A stretch of DNA of 64,000 bases from Rana temporaria (Eukaryota; Chordata; Amphibia; Anura; Ranidae): NCBI RefSeq assembly GCF_905171775.1, contig NC_053494.1, forward strand, positions 198,787,544 to 198,851,543, written 5' to 3'. The position numbers and the translations under genes were made by a program. The notes below the pieces were generated by a model. It made no database searches, was not told the DNA's origin, and saw nothing but the letters and a program-made list of their open reading frames with translations. This document shows, piece by piece, positions 1 to 11,365 of this stretch (its first letter is position 1; every line of letters begins with the position of its first letter).

Positions 1-135
1 AGGATCCGCCGCCACAAGTTTGGAGGTAAGTGGTTTGTGAATTAGCCACTTGCCTCTCAAACTTGCGGGAGCGGATCTTAATTCACGTAGATCGAGCGGA
101 TCTATAGATCCGCTGAGCTACGTGAATCTGGCCCC
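1..135 (-). repeat. MITE end, GGGCCAGATTC family (partial)
   Basis: This is one end of a short inverted-repeat transposon, cut by the window edge. It ends in GTGAATCTGGCCCC and is close to the reverse complement of the start of the fuller copy at 6792. It shares that copy's GGATCTATAGATC core and the segment around AGTGGTTTGTG. It has no coding content. Confidence 0.7.
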
Positions 136-749
136 ATGTGTCTATCTTCCTCTTGCTATGGCCCATGATGGGAGGGGGTACTATTATTGGCATTTCAGAC
201 ACACAAGCAGGATGGTGATCTCGGTAGAGAGCGGTGTGTGTGTCTGGTTTTGTAGACCGGTATCTACCAATTGCTGCCACTTTACCTAAAAACCCCCTTT
301 TACTGTTAGAGAGAGTTAACATGTAACATCATCTTAACTAAGTAAATTATATTTCCGTTGCTTTGAATTTAGCGCCGTGCGCGCGCACACGCCCCTGCCG
401 CGAGCTCCGTGGCAGGGGCGGGCGCTCACGCGCCCCTGCCGCGAGCTTCGTGGCCGTGCCCGTCAGTGTCTTGCGATCGTGTCACGGAGCGGCAGAACGG
501 GGAGAGGCCAGTGTAAACAAGGCCTCTCCCTGTCCTGCCTTGTGACCATAGGTGCACAGGGGGTGTGCCGGGGCACACCCTAATGCCCAGGCACACCCCA
601 GGGTTTTTTCACTGTCATTTTGTGTGACAACCCCCGTTTGGCACCCCTGCTGGCTAATAGCGCTGCCAGCGTGACTATTTGTCAGTTGAATGTCAAATTC
701 CTGTCAGAACTGCGGAGTGAGCAGTCAGGCAGCCGCATTTTCCGATACT
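136..749. other. No gene seen; GC-rich repeat debris
   Basis: I see no gene here. The stretch at about 370-600 is GC-rich, with two near-identical blocks containing CGCCCCTGCCGCGAGC. It resembles the interior of the TTAA-bounded MITEs found later, for example near 14,700 and 46,300, and is probably an old fragment of one. Confidence 0.4.
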
Positions 750-839
750 GCCTCTGTAGTCCCGGCTACAGCGTCCCTGACAGCTGAATATCACTCCGCC
801 ATCTGCTGTCAGGGATGCTGTAGCCAGGACTACAGAGGC
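750..839. repeat. 34-bp inverted repeat (hairpin)
   Basis: Positions 750-783 and 806-839 are near-perfect reverse complements separated by a 22-bp loop. The arms begin GCCTCTGTAGTC and end GACTACAGAGGC. This is probably the core of a degraded snap-back MITE. I found no coding sense in it. Confidence 0.7.
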
Positions 840-1603
840 AGGCAGCAGCATCTGCATTCCTGCCTGCTTACTCCACAGCTGATGGGTGCAGTACTCACAG
901 GAGTTAGTAGTTACCTGACAGAGCCCAGCCACAATCCTATGCTTGCAACCGACAAACTGTCTCTCTCCTCCTCAGTCCTCGTTTTTCTGAGTCGGGGCTT
1001 TCACACAGCTCCAGTACAGGTGGGCGGAGCAGGAAGTGATCATCACAGGGCACCCTGGAGCACTGCTTCCTTCCTACCCAGCACAGCTCTTCCTGGGGCA
1101 GACTGAGGAATTATGGCCGCCTGCATCTTCAGCACATGTGAGTCCCTCCTCTGCCTTTTACACTATACTGAGCTTTACACCTGTCCTGCACCTTGCAGGG
1201 AAGGTTTACTGAAAGAAAAGTGACAGGTTAGGAATTATTGGGACTTCTACATAGATGTATTCAACATACACAATATATCTTATTAAAATCATTCTTTTTT
1301 AGTAAGATATAATGTGTATGGTAAATACATCTATGTAGCGCCTCAGAAGTCTGAGTTATTCTCAACCTAGCAAAAAATCTGAGCATTAACATCAAGGAAT
1401 GGAATTCCAAAATACATCCCAACTTTAGGAAAGTAAACAATTCCATCCTTTATTTGTTTACGGATTATATTAACCCTTCGCTTAATGCCCTATAGACAAT
1501 AACTTGTACTGACATTTAACTCCTATGCTATGTCATGTTTCTTTTTGTTTTGACCAGCTATGTGCGTAAGACTGTATCTGTATTCCTGCTGGTTTGATGT
1601 ATC
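840..1603. other. No gene seen
   Basis: Mixed sequence without a convincing gene. An inverted repeat around 1245-1345 (CATAGATGTATT with AATACATCTATG) suggests another small MITE. Short open frames here lack recognisable domains. Confidence 0.3.
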
Positions 1604-2053
1604 CAGGCCCGTCGGAACCCGACAGGCAAAGCAAGCAATTGCCTGGGGCCCCCGAGCTGGCCAGGGGCCCCAGCAGGGAGGGCCCTTGCCACACTGCTGC
1701 GTCCTCCTGCAGTCCGGTCGTCCGTGTACCATTACCGCACGGTACAGGAGATTCAGGTTCCTGTTCCCAGCCGGACTGACAGGAAGTGCATACACTGAGT
1801 GTTCACTTCCTTTCAGTCCGGCCCCGGGCGGGAACAGCAAACTGAATCCCCCGTATGGATTATGGTACACGGCCGACCGGACTGCAGGAGGATGCAGCGA
1901 TGCGGAAAGGGCCCTCCCTGCTGGCGACGTGTGCGTGTGAGGCGGAGGATAGAGGTAAGCTGCCAACATCACCCCCCCGCTTCTCAACTACTTGAAAAGT
2001 AATTTTATTTTATTTTTTTGCTTGGGGCCCCCAAATGTCTTCAAACGGCCCTG
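1604..2053. mobile_element. hAT-like non-autonomous element
   Basis: The ends are CAGGCCCGTC and ACGGCCCTG. The element is flanked on both sides by a perfect 8-bp direct repeat, GATGTATC (1596-1603 and 2054-2061). An 8-bp duplication and CAG-type ends are the mark of hAT transposition. Both inner ends are rich in GGGGCCCC, and an internal inverted pair surrounds CCGGACTGACAGGAAGTG. No transposase is present, so it would have depended on an enzyme made elsewhere. Confidence 0.8.
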
Positions 2054-2195
2054 GATGTATCACACATCTCACTGTTTTACATATGGATTCTGTATATGCT
2101 TAGTTCATTAATAAAACTTTTCTGTTTAAAAAAAAAAAAAAAAAAGAAGTCCATCCTTGCGTGTGGGGAAGGGGAATATCTTCTTTCACTTACCT

Positions 2196-2300
2196 CAGCG
2201 GTCTCCAACCTTTTTGGCACCGGGGACCAGCTCCATGCAAGTAAATTGTGCCAAGGCCGGGGGGGTCGGCGCGGTGGTAAGCGATTTTTTTCGTGGGCAA
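2196..2300. repeat. hAT-like terminal fragment
   Basis: The segment starting CAGCGGTCTCCAACC followed by TTTTTGGCACCGG resembles the end of a common vertebrate hAT-derived repeat. I could not place its second end. The stretch to 2660 holds nothing else I can name. Confidence 0.35.
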
Positions 2301-2662
2301 TTTGGGTGCTACAGTAATGACCAAAACCACATACACTGTTAAGCTGGGTATGATGCAGGGATCTTTGCCACTGAGCTATTGTATTCTGATAGGGGGACCC
2401 CCCACCGTCAGAATACACCGATCGGTGCTTGCAGTCTTTGGCTGCAAATGCTGAACGAATTCTGGTTGTCCAGTAAGACAGAAGACAGAGGTTCACGAGG
2501 ACAGTAAGTAAGCCGGTTCCTACTGATCCGGCCGACTTTCAGAACGTGTGTACTGGGCTTTAGATATTTTTTTCATTTCCATCCTCCTTTAAATGTTCTT
2601 GTCACTATGATCAAAAACGAACATCGACTTGACCCCAGGAACGATTAGAAAATCAAGTTAAA

Positions 2663-3365
2663 GGGCCAGATCCACAAATATCCCGCGTAACTTAAATCTT
2701 CCGATTTAAGTTACACCGCCGCAAAATTTCTACCTAAGTGCCCGATCCACAAAGCACTTACCTTGAAATTTGTGGCGGTGTAACTTAAATGTGTCCGGCG
2801 CAAGGCGTGCCGAATCTAATGGGGCGAGTCCCATTTAAATTAGGCGCGCTCCCGCGCCGGACGTACTGCGCATGCTCCGTCGGGTAACTTACCCGACGTG
2901 CATTGCGCTAACAGACGTCGCTCCGACGTCATTTGCTTAGACGTTAACGTAAATGGCGTCCAGCGCCATTCACGACCGTCTTACGCAAACGACGTAGAGT
3001 TTAAAATTTCGACGCGGGAACGACGGCCATACTTAATAGGGCTTAGTCAAATAGGACTTAGCCCTATTTTTACACGGCGTAACTCGACGTAAACGACGTA
3101 GATTTAGCGCGACAGGCCCGTCGGAACGTTCGTGGATCGCCGTAAGTGTTCATTTGCATATTCTAGGCCGGCCGCAATGGCCTCGCCACCTAGCGGCCGG
3201 CCTAGAATTGCATCCTTAAGATCCGACAGTGTAAGTCCCTTACACATGTCGGATCTTCTGCCTATCTATGAGAAACTGATTCTGTGGATCAGTTCCATAA
3301 ATAGAAACAGGGATACGACGGCGTATCAGTAGATACGCCGGCGTATCCCTTTTGTGGATAACCCC
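2663..3365. mobile_element. MITE, GGGCCAGATCCAC family
   Basis: It begins GGGCCAGATCCACAAA and ends TTTTGTGGATAACCC, so the ends are inverted. The interior has the GC-rich blocks shared with the copies at 6792, 29865 and 43996. These include CGTACTGCGCATGCTCC, a GACGTC-rich stretch, and a hairpin around GATCCGACAGTGTAAGT. It has no coding capacity. Confidence 0.7.
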
Positions 3366-4242
3366 CAAAGTTCTTAAAATGAAAAAAAATTATTTTCCAA
3401 TAGTCTTTATTTTTCAGTGAAAAAACTAATATACAAAACATAGTGAGGTTGACACTTGCACACAATTTCCTCCCTTACATAGAAACAAATAATTGAAAGG
3501 GAATACAGTATATTAAAGGGGGGGTATGAGTAAGTGCTGAGCAAATTATCCACATTTTGAAAAAAAATTCAAACAAAATTCTACTAGTGTATGGACAGCT
3601 TTACAATCCCTTCCAACAAGTACATCCAAAAACATTAACAGACACAAGTAAGCGAATGTCAACATGGACTGGTATGTCTCGGGTCTGTACAACTATTTGA
3701 TTAGGGGGGTGGTGGAGGATTCACCTTTTTAAGTATCTTATGGTATTGATTATCCTTAGAGCAGAGCTCGTAATGCATCTAGAATAATCAATCACTCCAT
3801 GACGTTCACTCCACCTGTTGGGAATAACAGATGACAATATTTGCAATTATTTGGTGACTAATGTCCAAATAGAGCCTCTTTCCCGGCACAGATGGTGGAT
3901 GTCTATTGATCACGCATCAATACCGTCTACATAAGTGACTTTAAAGTTGTAGGAATACATCAGGGTTTGCGTTATCATGTGACTTCAGTTTATTGGCTTT
4001 TACCAAACCTACTGCAGCTGCTACTAAGGCTGTCTATAGATTTCCCCATCCATACAAGTGAGATGGATAGAGGAATCCTCCCCACTGTGCTATTGTATCC
4101 TGACACTGGTGATTCCTCTACTCTCAGAATACACCGATCATCACTGCAGCTGATTGGCTGCAGCCATTGATCGAATGAAAATGTTCCAACATTCCGTTCT
4201 ACAGTGATTTGCGCGAAATTTGTTAATGACAACAAAGTGACA
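3366..4242. other. No gene or repeat recognised
   Basis: AT-rich, apparently unique sequence. No reading frame has a recognisable domain. A TGCAGCTG pair around 4010-4150 hints at a short inverted repeat. Confidence 0.3.
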
Positions 4243-4244
4243 TA

Positions 4245-5630
4245 CAGGGTGGGCCATTTATATGGATACACCTTAATAAAATGGGAATGGTTGGTGATAT
4301 TAACCACTTAAGGACCGCCTCCTGCACATATACGTCGGCAGAATGGCACGGCTGGGCACATCAACGTATATATACGTCCTGTACTTGTACCCAGCTGTAC
4401 CCAGCTCCGGCGATCGGTCCCCGGAGCTGAAGAACGGGGAGAGCCGTGTGTAAACACGGCTTCCCCGTGCTTCACTGTGGCGGCGTATCGATCGCGTCAT
4501 CCCCTTTATAGGGGAGACACGATCGATGACGTCACACCTACAGCCACACCCCCCTACAGTTGTAAACACTCACACAGTGAACCCTAACTCCTACAGCGCC
4601 CCCTGTGGTTAACTCCCAAACTGCAACTGTCATTTTCACGATAAAGAATGCAATTTAAATGCATTTTTTGCTGTGAAAATGACAATGGTCCCAAAAATGT
4701 GTCAAAATTGTCCAAAGTGTCCGCCATAATGTTGCAGTCACGAAAAAAATCGCTGATCGCCGCCATTAGTAGTAAAAAAAATAAAAAAAATAAAAATGCA
4801 ATAAAACTATCCCCTATTTTGTAAACGCTATAAATTTTGCGCAAATCAACCGATAAACGATTATTGCGATTTTTTTTACCAAAAATAGGTAGAAGAACAC
4901 GTATCGGCCTAAACTGAGGAAAAAAAAATTATATATGTTTTTGGGGGATATTTATTATAGCAAAAAGTAAAAAATATTGCATTTTTGTCAAAATTGTCGC
5001 TCTATTTTTGTTTATAGCGCAAAAACTAAAAACCGCAGAGGTGATCAAATACCACCAAAAGAAAGCTCTATTTGTGGGAAAAAAAATTTGTTTGGGAGCC
5101 ACGTCGCACGACCGCGCAATTGTCTGTTAAAGTGACGCAGTCCCGAACTGTAAAAACACCTTGGGTCTTCAGCCAGCATATTGGTCCGGGGCTTAAGTGG
5201 TTAACTTCCTGTTTGTGGCACATTAGTATATGTGAGGGGGGAAATTTTTCAAGATGGGTGGTGACCATGGAGGCCATTCAGCAAGAGCCCACAGCGTAGC
5301 ACTCGCCGCATGTCACTGGAGGGCACATTGAACACATTTTATAAGTGGCCAGAAACTTGAAAATAACTCATGAAAGAATAAAGTTAAAACCAAGCACACC
5401 ATTATTTTTCTTGCGAAATTCCCAATAAGTTTGATGTGTCATATGACCCTCTTCCTATTGAAAAAACAAAAGTTGGATCCAAAATGGCCGACTTCAAAAT
5501 GGCCGCTATGGTCACCACCCTTCTTGAAAAGTTTCCCCCCTCACATATACTAATGTGCCACAAACAGGAAGTTAATATCACCAACCATTCCCATTTTATT
5601 AAGGTGTATCCATATAAATGGCCCACCCTG
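4245..5630. mobile_element. Mariner-like element, interrupted by a MITE
   Basis: The ends are long inverted repeats: CAGGGTGGGCCATTTATATG at the left and its complement at 5611-5630. A TA dinucleotide abuts each end (4243-4244 and 5631-5632), as expected for the Tc1/mariner superfamily. The inverted match continues inward for about 130 bp, including the pair AACTTCCTGTTTGTGGCACA. A separate TTAA-type MITE (4304-5200) is inserted into the left arm. No transposase frame survives. Confidence 0.8.
4304..5200. mobile_element. TTAA-target MITE (CCACTTA ends), nested
   Basis: The element runs from CCACTTAAGGACCGCC to GGGGCTTAAGTGG and is flanked on both sides by TTAA (4300-4303, 5201-5204). The TTAA target suggests piggyBac-type mobilisation, but no transposase is present. 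The right half carries the blocks seen in every copy here: CAATTGTCTGTTAAAG, TTGGGAGCCACGTCGCACG and CTATTTTTGTTTATAGCGC. It interrupts a mariner-like element, so it is the younger of the two. Confidence 0.8.
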
Positions 5631-5639
5631 TAGATCCCC

Positions 5640-6180
5640 TGCAGTGAGCAACAATAGAACCCCCCCCCCCCAGCAATAACAGACCTCACCCCAGCAAAAA
5701 TGGAGCCCCACACAACATAAGGAGCCCCCCCCCATAACAAAATACCACCCCAGCAACAATAGCCCCCCGAAAGCAACAACAGATGTCCCATGCATCAATA
5801 GAACCTTCAGGAGGTAGCAACAATAGACCTCTCCCTCAACAGTAGATCCCTCCCAGCAACAATTTCTCCCCCCTAAATACATAAGACACCCCCCACTAGC
5901 AACAATAGATCTACCCAGCAACAATAGCCCCCCGAAAGAAACAACAGATGTCCCATGCATCAATAGAACCTTCAGGAGGTAGCAACAATAGACCTCCTCC
6001 TCAACAGTAGATCCCTCCCAGCAACAATTTCTCCCCCCTAGAAACATAAGACACCCCCCACTAGCAACAATAGATCTACCCAGCAACAAGAGACCCCCAC
6101 ACAAAAAAAGATCCCCTCCAGTGACAATATATCTTGGAAAAGTCTGCATCAATAGACCCTTCAGCACACCCCAGCACTTC
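5640..6180. repeat. Minisatellite with higher-order duplication
   Basis: The short motif AGCAACAATAGA followed by C-rich spacers recurs many times. A block of about 170 bp containing CATGCATCAATAGAACCTTC is repeated in tandem, at about 5753-5918 and again at about 5919-6090. Long frames on the - strand here are produced by the repeat and are not judged to be genes. Confidence 0.75.
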
Positions 6181-6271
6181 TTGCCATTACATACATTCAT
6201 TGCTGGAGGTGCCGGATCTGCGTTCCACCGCGTTCCTGCTGAAAAAAAAAACATGTTAGGTAAAGATTTAA

Positions 6272-6692
6272 AGTGGTTGTAAACCCCACTTTTTGACTTT
6301 TACCTACAGGTAAGCCTATAATAAGGGTTACCTGTAGGTATAAAGAATATCTCCTAAACCTGTACGGTTTAGGAGATATTCCCCTCGCAATGCGCCGCTG
6401 CGCAGGGGGGATCCTCGGCTAAAGGGCCGGCCGCCGCCGGAATGAAATCTCCTGCGCGCATGCGTGACAACTTTGCCGCTCCAGCCAATCACAGCGCTGG
6501 AGCGGCGATACCTGAAAGACATGCCGGAGCAAGATGACATCTCGCTCGGCGCGGACCAGGTAAGTTCCCTACACCTCGTTTTAAGGTAAGTATTTCATAA
6601 TGAGCTAGTATGCGGTGCATACTAGCTCATTATGGCTTTTACTTTTCAGGTGTAAAAAAACAAAAAAAAACAAATGCAGGTTTACAACCGCT
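6272..6692. mobile_element. Snap-back MITE with TTAA target
   Basis: The ends AGTGGTTGTAAACC and GGTTTACAACCGCT are inverted and TTAA flanks both sides (6268-6271, 6693-6696). The inner arms contain further inverted matches, such as ATAATGAGCTAGTATGC with GCATACTAGCTCATTAT. It is non-coding. Related copies recur at 23.3 kb, 36.2 kb and 55.3 kb. Confidence 0.75.
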
Positions 6693-6791
6693 TTAATTAT
6701 TTTACCATACTTGTTTCCATTATTTTATTCAACCCATGTACATAAAGTAGATATTTATATCACTTTTTTTTATTATGTTTTTAGATTTTTG

Positions 6792-7511
6792 GGGCCAGAT
6801 TCACGTAGCTCAGCGGATCTATAGATCAGCTCGATCTACGTGAATTAAGATCCGCTCCCGCAAGTTTAGGAGGCAAGTGGCTAATCCACAAACCACTTAC
6901 CTCCAAACTTGCGACGGCGGATCCTAAATCCCCCAGCGGAATTCAAAATCCGCGGCTAGGGGAGTGTACTATTTAAATCAGGCGCGTGCCCGCGCCGATT
7001 TAAATGCGCATGCGGCGTCCGGGGAATTTCCCGGCGTGCATTGCTCCCACTGACGTCACTAGGACGTCAGTGGTTGCGACGTGAGCGGGACTTGCGACGC
7101 GCGTGTTCGTGAATCGGTGTACGCAAACGACGTAGGAAAATTCAAATTCGACACGGGAACGCCGGCTATACTTAACATTGGCTGCGCCTGATAATAGAAG
7201 GGGTAAGTATACGACGGAAAACCGCTACGGAAACGACGTAAGAACACTGCGACGGGTCCGCGTACGTTCGTGAATTTGCGTATCTCGCTGATTTACATAT
7301 TATTTATCGTAAATCAGCGGGAACGCCCCCGGCGCCATTTTTAAATTGAAAAAAAGATCCGACAGTGTAACACATTGTAACACTGTCGGATCTAGCCCTA
7401 TCTATGCGTAACTGATTCTATGAATCAGGCGCATAGATAGGACCAGTTTACGTCAGAGATACGATGGTGTATCTGTAGATACACCGTCGTATCTCTTTGT
7501 GAATCTGGCCC
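6792..7511. mobile_element. MITE, GGGCCAGATTCAC family, TTG duplication
   Basis: The ends GGGCCAGATTCACGTA and TGTGAATCTGGCCC are inverted, and the trinucleotide TTG flanks both sides (6789-6791, 7512-7514). A 3-bp duplication is typical of PIF/Harbinger-like elements, but with no transposase the assignment is tentative. The interior has a paired arm around ATCCGACAGTGTAAC. Confidence 0.75.
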
Positions 7512-7641
7512 TTGGGGTTTGGTTGTCATGTTATGATGTCTCCATTTCTTATCAGTTTATTACATGGTGCAGATGCTTTAGGATAGTGGTGTCTAACTTT
7601 GAGGGTCCAAGGGCTTCATTTGTATCCACAGGTTGAGTAAA

Positions 7642-7845
7642 GCCCCGTACACACGATCGGAATTTCCAATGGAAAAAGTCTGTCGGAAATTCCGACCGTG
7701 TGTATGCCCCATCGGACATTTTTCAGAGGAATTCCATCTAAGTTTAGATAGAGAACATGTTCTCTTTTACTCCGATGGAATTTCAGTCAGAATTCCAATG
7801 TTAGTTTGGGCGGGAAAAAGCCCGATCGTGTGAACGGGGCATTAG
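7642..7845. mobile_element. Short MITE, GCCCCGTACACACG ends
   Basis: It is a nearly self-complementary element from GCCCCGTACACACGATCGGA to CGATCGTGTGAACGGGGC. It belongs to the family with GTACACACG ends that recurs at least ten times in the window. It has no coding role. Confidence 0.7.
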
Positions 7846-7962
7846 AGGTCACAAATAAATCAAGCATGTTTTTTTTTTTTCCAATTGAAAGACATCAATA
7901 ATGAAATCAGGAAAATACATGCATATAGCAGACATAACTCCCTTACAAGAAGTTCCTTTCTT

Positions 7963-8357
7963 AGGCCTCGTACACACGATAGGATAGCCAGAGGACAACG
8001 GTCTAAAGGACCGTTGTCTTAGGTTTACCGATGAAGCTGACTGATGGTCCATCACGCCTACACACCATAGGTTAAATAACCGATCGTGTCAGAAAGCGGT
8101 GACGTAAAACACAACAACGTGCTGAAAAATGCTCAATGTTCAATGCTTCCAAGCATGCGTCGACTTGATTCTGAGCATGCGTGGGTTTTTAACCGATGCT
8201 TTTGCATACTAACGATCGGTTAAATTTGAAAGCAAGTTACTATTTTTTAACCGAAGGTTAAATAACCTATGGGTCCCACACACGATCGGTTTTGACCGAT
8301 GAAAACGGTCCTTCAGACCGTTGTCCTCTGGCTATCCTATCGTGTGTACGAGGCCTT
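7963..8357. mobile_element. MITE with long terminal inverted repeats
   Basis: The left arm GGCCTCGTACACACGATAGG continues into a block around AGCCAGAGGACAACGGTC. The right arm from about 8305 to 8357 is its reverse complement. The terminal repeats are about 50 bp long. It belongs to the GTACACACG-ended family and is non-coding. Confidence 0.75.
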
Positions 8358-8800
8358 GGAGGCCCTACTACTCATTTGCGCACTGCTGCCCTACGGGCAA
8401 AGCACAGAGCATTTCAGCAGTTGGCACCCCACTTCCACTGTACAAAGGCTGTTTCCGGAACCTTGTAGGTTGCAAAAGAAAACCCCATAGGGTGCTTGCC
8501 CCATAGGGTGCTTGCCCCATAGGCCGCTTGCGGCTCATGACCTGTCAGTTGAACAACCCCGCTTTACGGCCTTTATCAGTGGGCTATAGGCTTGTGTTGA
8601 TGGAATTTGGTTGACATTAGTTTGAGATTAGTCTGCGCTCATTCAGAATCCTTTAACGGGTGCATTTGACCTGAACTTGACTTGTTTTAGGCAGGTTTAA
8701 GCTTCCCCTGGACTCGTATGGCAATGCGTAACCAACCGGCTTCTGCCATCTACACTGATGAAACTATGCTAAATGGCAAGCTATTTTCTAGACTCTATAG

Positions 8801-9120
8801 CAGGGGTGTCAAACTCAATTTCATTGTGGGCCGCATCAGCATTATGATTGCCCTCAAAAGGGCCAGTTGTATCTGTAAGATTAGATGTCCAGCACACTTA
8901 CATTAGATGTCAAGTGCCACCCCACCCTCTGAAGTCAAGTCCCCCACTCTCCCATACATCACAGTGCACCCCATTTCCTTATGCTGCTGCTGGGAAGAAG
9001 CTGGATGCATTGCTTAAAAGCAGAAAGTAAGAGTCTAGAGGAGGGCTGGAGGTGCGAGGGCCACATGAAATGGCCCGGGGGGCCGGATATGGCCCGCGGG
9101 CCTTGTGTTTGACACCTATG
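8801..9120. mobile_element. hAT-like MITE, CAGGGGTGTCAAAC end
   Basis: The left end CAGGGGTGTCAAACTC pairs with the right end GTGTTTGACACCTATG. The flanks are CTCTATAG (8793-8800) and CTCTAGAG (9121-9128), an 8-bp target duplication with one mismatch. The inner sequence GGGCCGGATATGGCCCGCGG is typical of this widespread hAT-derived repeat class. It is non-autonomous. Confidence 0.8.
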
Positions 9121-9128
9121 CTCTAGAG

Positions 9129-9521
9129 CAAAGACTGGGTTGGCCAAAGCCAAAGCAAAACCAGCCATTCCTCCAAAGAAAGTTCATACATTAAAGAAGA
9201 AAACGTTTCGTTGCTGCTGAGAACCCAGACAGTTCCCTTTCTAGGTACTTTGATACGTGAAGCTCAATGTGTTTTCTGGTCTGTGGTTTAGTTGCATGTC
9301 GGGGTCAGGAAGTTCAATACTAGACTGTTTGTTGTGGTAAACAAAGAAACTTGTGGTGATGACATACAGATTTTTCTGTTGATCACCTTATGACCATGGC
9401 TGGGAACTTTCTAGATAGGCCAACCTTGAAATTCTTTCAATGCCCCGCTTTCAAAAACTGAAAGGTTAAGAGGGTTTATTAGCAGCTCTTATTACAGGCA
9501 ACCGTTTCCAAACTTGACTTA
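9129..9521. other. No gene seen
   Basis: Apparently unique sequence between two MITEs. There is no domain-bearing frame and no RNA gene visible. Confidence 0.3.
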
Positions 9522-9862
9522 GGCTGCATTCACACTTGAGCGTTTTGTCGCCTGAAGCGCGACGCTCAAAGACGCTAGAGGGGAAAAATAACATTATTCT
9601 CTATGGAGATGGTTCACATCTCCAACGCAAAACGCCGAACGAACGCCGAACGCCTGAATTTCAAACAAGTCCCGGACCCTTTTTTGACGCGCAAATCGGG
9701 CGGCTTGGGCGTTTTCCATTGGTACCAATGACCTGTACAAAACCGCGGGAAAAAACGCAGCGTTTTGTCGCTGCAAATCGCGGTAAAAAACGCTGCAATT
9801 TGTCGCGGCAAATCGCGGTAAAAAACGCTGCAAATCGCCTACGCTTAGGTGTGAATGCAGCC
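9522..9862. mobile_element. MITE, GGCTGCATTCACAC ends
   Basis: It is self-complementary from GGCTGCATTCACACTTGAG to GGTGTGAATGCAGCC. The interior repeats a motif containing TTTGTCGC and GCAAATCGC. Its outer flanks differ at one base of a possible 3-bp duplication (TTA against TGA). The overlapping frames on both strands arise from the palindrome. Confidence 0.65.
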
Positions 9863-9872
9863 TGAGTGTGAG

Positions 9873-10275
9873 GCCGGGTTCACACTGGTCCGACAAACGC
9901 TCTGACATTGGGAGCTCATGTCACATGACGTGTGAAATGTCGGTCCGACATTGAAAATGTTTCCTGTACTACTTTGGTCCGACTTTGATCCGACTTCAAT
10001 ATCATTGAAGTCGGATCAAAGTAGGAGCCTTGTCCTTACCATCCGACTTTTGACATCCGACATGCGATTACAGCAGCAGTAAAAGGAATTTATCTCACTC
10101 TGGGATTGTTTTGATTGGTCAAAGAACAAGTCAGACTATCACAAAGTCGGATCAAAGTAGTATCCTGTTCATGAAAGTCGGATGAATGTAGGATCGATGT
10201 AGGATCGATGTAGGACCGATGTCGCAAAGTAGGGTGAAAGTCGGATTACTGTCGTGTAGTATAGTGTGAGGCTGG
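9873..10275. repeat. MITE-like element with GTCGGATCAAAGTAG repeats
   Basis: The ends resemble other elements with TTCACACTG-type termini (GGCCGGGTTCACACTGG). Internally, variants of GTCGGATCAAAGTAG and GATCGATGTAGGA are repeated in both orientations. Boundaries are uncertain because a second element abuts near 10270. Confidence 0.5.
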
Positions 10276-10798
10276 GTTCACACTGATATCACACAACAGT
10301 CATCCTACTTTCACCCTACTTTGCTCTGCGACATCGGTCCTACATCCATATCTCCACTGTGCAGTTCGTTTTGCACACAGTGGCCCCAAACATCCTCTTC
10401 TGGGGTCCCACAGCGGCTCTTGCGGCTCCTCCCTGCAAGAGCTAACACCCTCTGGGAAGCTCTTTCCCGAGGGGGTTAGCTTGCGGGTGCGCTCCCCTGT
10501 GATGCAGTCGGAGGCCATAGCCGCCGAGTGTATGACTCGGCCCCCCCTTCCGACACGCTGCGTCATTGGATTTGTTTGACAGCAGTGCGAGCCAATGGCT
10601 GCACTGCTATCAATCTATCCAATGAAGAGCGAGAAGAGCCGAGAAGCCCAGACAACGATCGAGCGCGTTCGTGACACGGGACTTCCCAGGGCTCAGGTAA
10701 GTAAACTGGGGGGCTGGGAGGCGATAATCATCGGATGTTTTTTCACCTTAATGCATAGAATGCATTAAGGTGAAAAAACATGTACCTTTACAACCCCT
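10276..10798. repeat. Degraded MITE half
   Basis: The right part contains the hairpin AATGCATAGAATGCATT and ends CTTTACAACCCCTTT, matching one end of the snap-back TTAA family. The left part is GC-rich with no clear partner end. No gene is seen. Confidence 0.4.
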
Positions 10799-10802
10799 TT
10801 AA

Positions 10803-11361
10803 AGCGGAGGTTCACCCTCAAACTGAACTTCCTAGCTATGCTATCTGCAGCCTTAATAAAGGCTTGTAGCGTTGTCTTTTTTTTTTAAATCTGTACACTT
10901 ACCTGTCTTCAGCCTCACTTCCGGGTCTTCTTCCTTGTGGGGAGTGGGCGTGTCGCTCCTTTTCCCCGGCAGGGAGCTCTGCGCAATGTCTCCTGGGAGT
11001 GAGTGTTGATCCTCCCAGGAGACGCGCTGTGCGCGTCATGCCTTTCCGAAAATAGACGACATGAGACTCGGCTCTTCGCAGCGCTATACGGCGCCTGCGC
11101 ACAGACTAGGAGCTGACTGCGCAGGCGCCGTATATATCCGAGTCCTATTTCGGCTATTTTCGGAACGTGTGACACGCCATAGCCCTCTAGTTCCCCTCTT
11201 CATAGGAACGCCTATTTCCCGCCGGAGTCTGCAAAGAAACTGAACGATTGAACTGTAAATACAGCGAAAAAATAAATAAAAAAAACATACTATAGCTGAC
11301 GCAAGTATGCTGGATGGGATGTTACATAAAAAAAAAAAAAGTTTTAGGCTGAACCTCCGCT
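10803..11361. mobile_element. Snap-back MITE, AGCGGAGGTTCACC family
   Basis: The inverted ends are AGCGGAGGTTCACCCT and GGCTGAACCTCCGCT, with TTAA on both sides (10799-10802, 11362-11365). The centre is a GC-rich palindrome containing TATACGGCGCCTGCGCA. This core is shared with the copies near 13.1, 24.6 and 50.4 kb. Confidence 0.75.
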
Positions 11362-11365
11362 TTAA

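Noticed and set aside
5550..6254. A 234-codon - strand frame (GGLLLLGRSIVASGG repeats)
   Set aside because: It is an artefact of the C-rich minisatellite and a mariner end, with no conserved domain.
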